Below, in pieces: positions 58,096 to 64,000 of a stretch of 64,000 bases of DNA. A program made the position numbers and the translations under genes. The stretch is taken from the NCBI RefSeq assembly GCF_014204795.1, contig NZ_JACHMB010000001.1:2170001-2234000 (forward strand). Direction: 5' to 3'. Within the stretch, counting starts at the first letter, position 1. Each line of letters opens with the position of its first letter. The notes below the pieces were generated by a model. The model searched no databases and was not told where the DNA came from. It was given only the letters and a program-made list of their open reading frames with translations. This stretch comes from Nonomuraea jabiensis. Its GTDB lineage: Bacteria > Actinomycetota > Actinomycetes > Streptosporangiales > Streptosporangiaceae.

Positions 58096-61032
58096 ATGCG
58101 GGTCGGGATTCTGGGGCCGCTTCAGGTGGCGGGGTGCGCGGTCGGCGGTGCCCGGGTGCGGGCGCTGCTCGTACGGCTGGCGCTCGACCCCGGACGCGTC
58201 GTGACCACGGACCGGCTGATCGACGACCTGTGGCCGGGTGAGGCGCCGGCGCATCCGATGGCGGCGCTGCAGTCGCTGGTGTCCAGGGCGCGCAGGGAGG
58301 CGCCGGGCGTGATCTCGTCCCATCCCGCTGGATATGTGCTGGATGTGCCGCCGGGTGAGGTGGACGCGTGGGCGTTCGAGCGGCTCGTACGGGCCGGTGA
58401 GGTGCACCGGGCACTGGCGTTGTGGCGGGGGCCGGTGCTGGCCGACGCGGCCGATCTGCCCTTCGCCACGGCCCCCGCGGCCCGCCTGGAGGAGCTGCGC
58501 CTGACCGCCCTGACCACGAGGATCGCCGCCGACCTGACCACGACGATCACCACCGACCCCACCACCGACCCCGCTGCCGCCCCGAGCGCCACCACTACCG
58601 ACGACCCCGCCGCCGACCCCGCCGGCTCGGCCGATCCCGCTGACCGGGGGGCTGGGCTGGTGGCGGAGTTGGAGGGGTTGATTGCCGCGTATCCCTTACG
58701 GGAGCCGTTCCACGCCCTGCTCATGCGCGCCCTCGTCACCCAGGGCCGGCGGGCCGAAGCGCTCGCGCTCTTCGAGCGGATCAAGGCGGCCCTGGCCGAG
58801 GAGCTGGGCGTGGACCCGGGACCCGAGCTGCGCGAAGCCCACCTGGAAGCGCTGCGGGACGCCGAGCCGAAGAGCAACCTGCCCGCCCGCCTCACGAGCT
58901 TCGTGGGCCGCTCCGAGGACATGTCCCGGCTGAAGGGCCAGCTCGGCAGGGCCAGGCTGGTCACCCTCGTCGGGCCGGGCGGCGCGGGGAAGACGCGGCT
59001 GGCCGTGGAGGTGGCCGCGGGCCTGCACGTGCCGGACGGCGTGTGGCTGGTCGAGCTCGCCACCGCCACCGGCGTACGGGCCGCCCTGGAGGGCACGCTC
59101 AGGACCACCGACCCGGTCAGGGCCCTGCGCGGCACCGCGCCGCTGATCGTGCTGGACAACTGCGAGCACGTGATCGACGAGGCCGCCACGACGGCCCGTA
59201 CGCTGCTGTCCGAGGTGGCGGGCCTCCGGATCCTCGCCACCAGCAGGGAACCGCTCGACATCCCCGGCGAGACCCTGCACCACGTGCTGCCGCTGCCCGA
59301 GGGGAAGGCGGCCGAGCTGTTCGCGGAGCGGGCCGCCGCCGCCCGGCCCGACCTGCGGGTGGAGCCGGAGGAAGCCGCGCGGATCTGCCGCGAGCTGGAC
59401 GGCATCCCGCTGGCCATCGAGCTGGCCGCCGCGCGCCTGCGTACGATGCCGCTGTCCGTCCTGGTGCGGCAGCTCGGCGACCGGCTGGCCTTCCGCGGCG
59501 GCCGTACCTCCGAGCCGCGCCACCGCACCATGCGCGCGGTCATCGACTGGAGCTGGAACCTGCTCTCCGACCGCGAGCGCGAGCTGCTCCGGGGCCTGAC
59601 GGTGTTCTCGGGCGGCGCCACGTACGAGGCGATCTCCCAGGTCTGCGGCGGCGACCTCGACCTGCTCTCCTCGCTGGTGGACAAGTCGCTCATCGCGGTC
59701 TCCGGCGACCGCTACACGATGCTGGAGACCATCAGGCAGTACGCCGCCGCCGACCTCCCCGAGCTGCGACAGGCCCACGCCCGCTACTACACGGAGCTGG
59801 CCGAGACCGCCGACCCGCACCTGCGGACCGGCGAGCAGCTCAAGTGGCTGGCCGTGCTGGACGCCGAGCAGGGCAACCTGGACGCGGCACTGCGCCACTC
59901 CGACGACCCGCTCAGGCTGATCCTGCCGCGGTTCTGGCCGTGGATCATGCGCGGCAGGCATCGCGAGATCAGCGAGCAGGCCGCGTCGGTGCTGCGCAGG
60001 GTGGGCGATGTGCCGCCGCCGGGGCGGGAGCTGGCGCACGGGATCTGCCGGGTGCTGGCGGGGTTCGCGCCGACCGAGGCGGTGCTCGGCTCCGACCACC
60101 CCGCCGCCCTGAACTCGTGGGCGCTGGCCGGGGTCGGCACGCCCGCCGACGTGGTGAGCATCACCGAGCGGCAGGCGGCGCGGCTGCGCGACCACCCCGA
60201 CCTGTGGATCAGGTCGGCGGCGCTGCTGGGCGCGGGCATCGTGCGGTTCGAGTACGGGGCGGTGGCCGGGGCCGAGCACCTGCTGGGGCCGGCGGTCGAC
60301 GGGTTCAGGACCGTCGGGGACCGGTGGGGGCAGTGGGCGGGGCTCTTCTGGCTGTCGCTCGTCGCGGAGAACCGCGGGGACTTCGCCACGGCGGTCGCCC
60401 TGGCCGAGGAGCCGGAGCGGCTGGCCACCGAGCTGTCCGGGCTCGACACGGCGCTCGGGCCGATGACGTTCCTGATCCGGGTCGGCCAGCTCAAGGGGCG
60501 CGCGGGCGATCACGCCGGAGCGGCCCGCGCGCTCGAACGGGCGTGGGAGTCGGCCGTGCGGTCCGAGGACCGGGCGATGCTCGCCAGGGTCATGCACGCC
60601 AGGGCCGAGCTGGCCAGGCGCACCGGCGACCCGGACCAGGCGGCCCGGCTGCTGGAGGCGGCGCTGGCGCTCGACGTCGAGGTGTCAGCCCAGCTCAGGG
60701 CGTACATGAATGTCGAGCTCGCCCGGGTTCGCGAGCCCCGCGAGCCGCTGCGCCGGGCCCTGGAGCTGATGGCCACGTGCTCCGACAGGACCGCGCGGGC
60801 GACCGTGCTGGAAGGGGTGGCCGAGCACCTGGAGCCGGAGGCGGCCGCCGAGCTGCTCGGCGCGGCGCGGGCGCTGCGCGGGATCGACGAGTCCGCCGAT
60901 CCCCACGTCAACGAGCTGGCCGCCAGGTGCCGGGCCGCGCTGGGCGAGCACGGCTACCGCTCGGCGTCGGCCAGGGGCGCGGCGATGCCGAACCCGGAGA
61001 GGTACGCGCTGAGGCCGCTCTCGTCCCCGTGA
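58096..61032 (+). CDS. SARP/AfsR-type regulator with NB-ARC and TPR domains
   Basis: The 978-residue protein has an OmpR-type winged helix (MRVGILGPLQVAGCAVGGAR, about 1-75), a BTAD (about 80-260), an NB-ARC ATPase and TPR-like repeats. The ATPase has LVGPGGAGKTRLAVEVA as Walker A and LIVLDNCEHVID as Walker B. A Thr/Asp/Pro-rich insertion of about 40 residues (TTTITTDPTTDPAAAPSATT) splits the BTAD. GGGAGG precedes ATG 58096. The last 26 codons overlap the convergent monooxygenase gene. It probably activates a secondary-metabolite or stress gene set; no biosynthetic cluster is in view. Confidence 0.92.
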   Translation: MRVGILGPLQVAGCAVGGARVRALLVRLALDPGRVVTTDRLIDDLWPGEAPAHPMAALQSLVSRARREAPGVISSHPAGYVLDVPPGEVDAWAFERLVRAGEVHRALALWRGPVLADAADLPFATAPAARLEELRLTALTTRIAADLTTTITTDPTTDPAAAPSATTTDDPAADPAGSADPADRGAGLVAELEGLIAAYPLREPFHALLMRALVTQGRRAEALALFERIKAALAEELGVDPGPELREAHLEALRDAEPKSNLPARLTSFVGRSEDMSRLKGQLGRARLVTLVGPGGAGKTRLAVEVAAGLHVPDGVWLVELATATGVRAALEGTLRTTDPVRALRGTAPLIVLDNCEHVIDEAATTARTLLSEVAGLRILATSREPLDIPGETLHHVLPLPEGKAAELFAERAAAARPDLRVEPEEAARICRELDGIPLAIELAAARLRTMPLSVLVRQLGDRLAFRGGRTSEPRHRTMRAVIDWSWNLLSDRERELLRGLTVFSGGATYEAISQVCGGDLDLLSSLVDKSLIAVSGDRYTMLETIRQYAAADLPELRQAHARYYTELAETADPHLRTGEQLKWLAVLDAEQGNLDAALRHSDDPLRLILPRFWPWIMRGRHREISEQAASVLRRVGDVPPPGRELAHGICRVLAGFAPTEAVLGSDHPAALNSWALAGVGTPADVVSITERQAARLRDHPDLWIRSAALLGAGIVRFEYGAVAGAEHLLGPAVDGFRTVGDRWGQWAGLFWLSLVAENRGDFATAVALAEEPERLATELSGLDTALGPMTFLIRVGQLKGRAGDHAGAARALERAWESAVRSEDRAMLARVMHARAELARRTGDPDQAARLLEAALALDVEVSAQLRAYMNVELARVREPREPLRRALELMATCSDRTARATVLEGVAEHLEPEAAAELLGAARALRGIDESADPHVNELAARCRAALGEHGYRSASARGAAMPNPERYALRPLSSP

Positions 61033-62270
61033 TAGCCGATGTAGCCGTCGGGGCGGACGAGGATGACGCCCTCCTGGCCGTCGAGCGGCGGGAGCACGGT
61101 GAACGGGTACTTGGTCTCCGTGTCGGCCAGCAGCAGGAAGCCGGTGCCGCGCTGCTCGGCGAAGAGCGCGCCGAGCCGTTCGCCGCCGCGCTCGCCGACG
61201 GACAGCGGGCTGCCGAGGTAGGCCAGGCCGAGCTGGTTGGTGTCGTCGCCGCGCTTGTTGGCCTGCTCCCGGTACAGGCGGGTGCTGAGGCCCAGCACGT
61301 GCGCGGCCACGGCCATCCGCTCGTCCTCGTACGTGTCCAGCAGCGCCTCGGTGCCGATGGCCAGCTTCCAGCCCAGGTTGTAGGCGTCCTGCACGCCGGT
61401 GTTGAGCCCCTGGCCGCCCGCCGGCGTGTGCACGTGGGCCGCGTCGCCGGCCAGGAACACCCGGCCGACCCGGAACCGGTCGGCCATGCGGATGTTGACG
61501 CGGTACTCCGACCGCCAGAGGATCTCCTCGATGCGCACGTGCGGCGCGTGCTCGGCGACGAGCGCGATCAGGTCGTCGTCACCGGTGTACGGGGCGACGA
61601 GCTGGAAGATGTCGGTGTTCGGCAGCGGGCAGATCGTGAAGTAGATCTTCTGCTCGGCCGGCGAGCCCCACACGTGCCAGTGCTCGCGGTCCAGGTCGCC
61701 GGTCCTGATGTCGGCCAGCAGCATGCGCTCGTCCTCGAACGTGTCGCCGACGAAGCCGACGCCGAGCTGCTTGCGTACGACGCTGCGACCGCCGTCCGCG
61801 CCCACCAGGTACGCGCAGCGGATCCGCTCGCCGCTGCCCAGGGTGACGGTCACGCCGTCCGCGTCCTGCTCGAAGCCGGTCACCTCCGCCCCGAACTCGA
61901 CCTCGTGCCCCAGCTCGGCCAGCCGGTCGCGCAGGATCTGCTCGGTCCGCCACTGCGGCTGCATGATCAGGTTGGGGTACGGCACGTCGGCGGACGGCTC
62001 CCGGAGCTCGTCCATCCGGCCCTCCCAGATCACCTGGTCGCCCTGGTAGCTGCGCAGGCTCGGGTACTCGCGGCCGGTGGCGAGGATCTCGTCGACCACA
62101 CCGAGGTCGTCGAAGACCTCCAGCGTGCGCGGCTGCAGGCCCTTGCCGCGCACGCCCGTGGGTGGCTCCGGCGACTTCTCGACGATGCGGAGGTCGACGC
62201 CTCTGCGGGCCAGCTCGATGGCCAGGGTCAGTCCGGTCGGCCCGGAGCCGACGATCAGCACGTGTGTCAT
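60954..62270 (-). CDS. FAD-dependent aromatic monooxygenase (PHBH family)
   Basis: The 438-residue protein has VLIVGSGPTGLTLAIELARR (FAD), LVGADGGRSVVRKQLG (DG motif), and VFLAGDAAHVHTPAGGQGLN. A C-terminal thioredoxin-like stretch is much reduced. It resembles polyketide-tailoring or phenolic hydroxylases. It is convergent with and overlaps the SARP gene by 79 bases, so the two transcripts are antisense at their ends. Confidence 0.93.
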   Translation of the reverse strand: MTHVLIVGSGPTGLTLAIELARRGVDLRIVEKSPEPPTGVRGKGLQPRTLEVFDDLGVVDEILATGREYPSLRSYQGDQVIWEGRMDELREPSADVPYPNLIMQPQWRTEQILRDRLAELGHEVEFGAEVTGFEQDADGVTVTLGSGERIRCAYLVGADGGRSVVRKQLGVGFVGDTFEDERMLLADIRTGDLDREHWHVWGSPAEQKIYFTICPLPNTDIFQLVAPYTGDDDLIALVAEHAPHVRIEEILWRSEYRVNIRMADRFRVGRVFLAGDAAHVHTPAGGQGLNTGVQDAYNLGWKLAIGTEALLDTYEDERMAVAAHVLGLSTRLYREQANKRGDDTNQLGLAYLGSPLSVGERGGERLGALFAEQRGTGFLLLADTETKYPFTVLPPLDGQEGVILVRPDGYIGYHGDESGLSAYLSGFGIAAPLADAER

Positions 62271-62327
62271 GCCAAGGACGATGCCTGGGGTCGCTGCCAG
62301 ATCTCTGTCAGCCGCTGCCAGACCCGT

Positions 62328-63266
62328 TCAGGGACGCAATCGGTGGAACAGCGCCACGCGGTCGCGGTGGTATTCGAGGTCGTCCGCGTCGTGCCGCACC
62401 CCCGCGCGCACGGCCTTGTGGAAGTAGGCGTACTCCCTGCGGAGCTTGTGCCTGATGAGCTGGGCCAGCGCCTCCTCGTCCAGCTCTCCGGCGGTGCCCC
62501 CGGCCTCGTGGTACGCCTCCACGAACTCCCGGCTCGGCCCCAGCTCGTCGTCCCCCCATTCGAGCGCGGCGGCGGCCAGCTCCACCTCCGGGGCGCCGAC
62601 GAAGGCCTCGTCCCAGTCGAGCACCGCCACGATGCCGCCGTCCCTGGCCAGGGTGTTGCCGGTGTAGTAGTCGCCGTGGAGGGGGTGGCGCAGCGGGTGG
62701 CGGGCGTGGAACTCCGCCAGCCAGCGGTCGAGGGCGGGGTCGTCCAGTTCGAGGGCGTCCTGGGGCAGGCCGCCGTAGAGGCCGGACTCCTGGAAGGCGG
62801 GCACCGGACGCGGCGGCGGGCGGAACGTGGCCAGCGACTCGTGCAGCCTGGCCAGCAGGCGGGCGCCCGCCGCGCGCTGGGCGGGCACGTCGGAGTCCGG
62901 CCAGCTCCCCTCGACGTACGGCCAGCAGGAGATCGGGCGGCCCGCCACCATGACGACCGTCGCCCCGTCGGGGGCCGGCACGGGTGCGACGGCCTCCGGG
63001 AGCGTGCCGGCGGCGTGGCGGGCGATCGCGTGGCACCATTCGGACTCGGCGACAGTCCGACCCACAGGTCCGACGCGGATAGCATGGCCGTCAAGCCGGT
63101 ACGCGGCGGACTCCTCGCCACCGTGCAGCCGTTCTCCGTTCCCCGTGATGCCCCAGGTCAGGGCCACGACTGCACGGATTTCGGACGTAAGCGGGATATC
63201 GGCGTAGACCACTTCGGAAAGCCTATGCTTCCGGATCCGTCCCCGATGCGCAAAGGTTAGGGTCAC
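62328..63266 (-). CDS. Aminoglycoside phosphotransferase-family kinase
   Basis: The 312-residue protein has HPLHGDYYTGNTLA (H-G-D-x-x-x-x-N catalytic loop) and VAVLDWDEAFVG (Mg-binding Asp), the APH kinase marks. An N-terminal lobe includes WGITGNGERLHGGEESAAYR. Members phosphorylate aminoglycosides, homoserine or choline-like compounds. GTG 63266 is the longest start; GTG 63212 is an alternative. It is divergent from the desaturase gene and follows no resistance cluster, so antibiotic resistance is not implied. Confidence 0.88.
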   Translation of the reverse strand: MTLTFAHRGRIRKHRLSEVVYADIPLTSEIRAVVALTWGITGNGERLHGGEESAAYRLDGHAIRVGPVGRTVAESEWCHAIARHAAGTLPEAVAPVPAPDGATVVMVAGRPISCWPYVEGSWPDSDVPAQRAAGARLLARLHESLATFRPPPRPVPAFQESGLYGGLPQDALELDDPALDRWLAEFHARHPLRHPLHGDYYTGNTLARDGGIVAVLDWDEAFVGAPEVELAAAALEWGDDELGPSREFVEAYHEAGGTAGELDEEALAQLIRHKLRREYAYFHKAVRAGVRHDADDLEYHRDRVALFHRLRP

Positions 63267-63291
63267 CTACCTCGCACTCGTAAGGAGACCC

Positions 63292-64000
63292 GTGGCCAGT
63301 CCCGGCAAGCTCGACACCAGAGGCAGCGATTTCGCCCGACTAGCCCGTCAGATCACGGACGCCGGTCTCCTTGACCGGCGTCCCTTCTATTACGCGATCA
63401 GGATGACCATCATGGCCGCCGTCTACCTCGGCGGCTGGGCGCTGTTCATCTGGCTCGGCGACTCGTGGCTGCAGCTCCTCGTGGCAGTCGCGCTGGCGGT
63501 CGTCTTCGCGCAGCTCGGGTTCCTCGCCCACGATCTCGGTCACCGGCAGGTCTTCAGGACCCGGCGGCCCAGCGACATCGCGGGCCTGATCATCGGCAAT
63601 CTCGGCATCGGGCTCGGCTGGGGCTGGTGGACCACCAAGCACAACCGTCACCACGCCAACCCCAACCACGAGGACCACGATCCCGACGTCTCCCCCGCCG
63701 TGATCGTCTGGTCGGAGGATCAGGTCGCCAGAAGCAACGGCCTACCGCGATTTGTCGCGAAATATCAGGCTTACTGGTTCTTCCCGCTGCTGACGCTCGA
63801 AGCCTGGCACCTTCACATCGCCAGCGTGAAGGCCCTGTTCAAGCCGGAGGCCAAGCGGCGCGGCCCGGAGCTGACGATGCTCGTCACGCACTTCGTGCTC
63901 TACTTCGGCCTCGTCTTCACGATCCTGCCGGTCGGCAAGGCACTGCTGTTCCTGATCGTGCACCAGGGGCTGTTCGGGATCTACCTGGGGAGCACGTTCG
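63292..64000 (+). CDS. Fatty acid desaturase (membrane di-iron), truncated by window end
   Basis: The frame is open from GTG 63292 (AAGGAG upstream) past the last base, so only the first 236 residues are seen. Two of the three histidine boxes are present: FLAHDLGHRQVF and TTKHNRHHANPNHEDHD. Membrane helices flank them. The third box lies beyond the window. Acyl-CoA or acyl-lipid desaturases of this type insert double bonds in membrane fatty acids. The start is supported by spacing and by the divergent phosphotransferase. Confidence 0.92.
   Translation, partial: MASPGKLDTRGSDFARLARQITDAGLLDRRPFYYAIRMTIMAAVYLGGWALFIWLGDSWLQLLVAVALAVVFAQLGFLAHDLGHRQVFRTRRPSDIAGLIIGNLGIGLGWGWWTTKHNRHHANPNHEDHDPDVSPAVIVWSEDQVARSNGLPRFVAKYQAYWFFPLLTLEAWHLHIASVKALFKPEAKRRGPELTMLVTHFVLYFGLVFTILPVGKALLFLIVHQGLFGIYLGSTF

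Noticed and set aside
59043-63260. A 1405-codon plus-strand frame spanning three genes
   Set aside because: It crosses the SARP gene in another frame and two genes on the opposite strand, and its composition is the Arg/Gly/Ala type expected from out-of-frame GC-rich DNA.
62328-63266. Phosphotransferase as an aminoglycoside resistance gene
   Set aside because: The APH fold covers many substrates, the neighbours are not resistance or biosynthesis genes, and no resistance-specific feature is visible.
1-64000. CRISPR arrays, tRNA or rRNA genes, insertion sequences, prophage or integrative elements
   Set aside because: I saw no regularly spaced repeats, cloverleaf signatures, transposase or integrase motifs; a covariance-model search could still find a tRNA I missed.

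Overview
The window is a high-GC chromosomal segment of a filamentous actinobacterium. GTG and occasional TTG starts, ATGA-coupled operons, SARP, SigE-type sigma and WXG/YbaB genes, and many LacI and TetR regulators all fit. The Streptosporangiales (for example Nonomuraea) look likely, but the genus is inference. I saw no tRNA, rRNA, CRISPR array, transposase or prophage gene. About 60 protein genes are supported. Most long antisense frames over them are GC-rich shadows and are left out.

Layout. 1-1951: end of trpB, trpA and an overlapping GntR regulator. 2094-6269: a thermonuclease-fold protein, a PLP amino acid decarboxylase, an AraC regulator and a slipin. 6286-9208: a LacI regulator divergent from a nucleoside hydrolase and adenosine deaminase pair, with two LacI-type operators between them. 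9330-15815: a secreted Svx-like metalloprotease with a discoidin domain, GrpB, an MHS-family transporter, a secreted beta-lactamase-fold hydrolase and a secreted trypsin-like protease. 15816-16660 is poor in genes and holds small, apparently decayed ORFs. 16661-23588: a membrane Mrr nuclease, a heterodimeric ABC exporter, an alpha/beta hydrolase and an MFS exporter; the last two are joined by a triplicated gene junction. 23635-28182: a small cysteine-rich secreted protein, a WXG-like/membrane/YbaB group, an MFS transporter, and a sigma factor with a membrane partner. 28276-33557: a DUF429 protein, TetR, and a PaoABC-like molybdenum aldehyde oxidoreductase operon. 33579-38807: an NTF2-fold protein, an ArsB/NhaD-like transporter, an S2P protease with CBS domains and an orphan NarL-type histidine kinase. 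38963-48875: an apparent beta-L-arabinofuranoside locus. 48904-53542: KAS III, TetR, SnoaL-like, LacI, TusA-like and TetR genes. 53587-64000: two FAD monooxygenases, a LysR regulator divergent from a DHFR-like/FMN reductase/thiol dioxygenase operon, a SARP regulator, a phosphotransferase and the start of a fatty acid desaturase.

How genes work together. In the sugar locus a large secreted glycoside hydrolase with two discoidin domains, a binding protein, two permeases (no dedicated ATPase) and a cytosolic GH127 enzyme suggest outside trimming, import and inside hydrolysis. A 14-bp LacI-type site, TGTKAGCGYTAACA, lies inside the signal-peptide codons of the hydrolase and the binding protein. 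It also lies upstream of the distant secreted metalloprotease at 9330, whose discoidin domain closely resembles one in the hydrolase. This points to one regulon spread over about 38 kb.

Two operons contain short tandem duplications of a stop/start junction, which create 20-codon and 10-codon minicistrons chained by ATGA overlaps. These duplications and the shared intragenic operator are the most unusual sequence-level observations.
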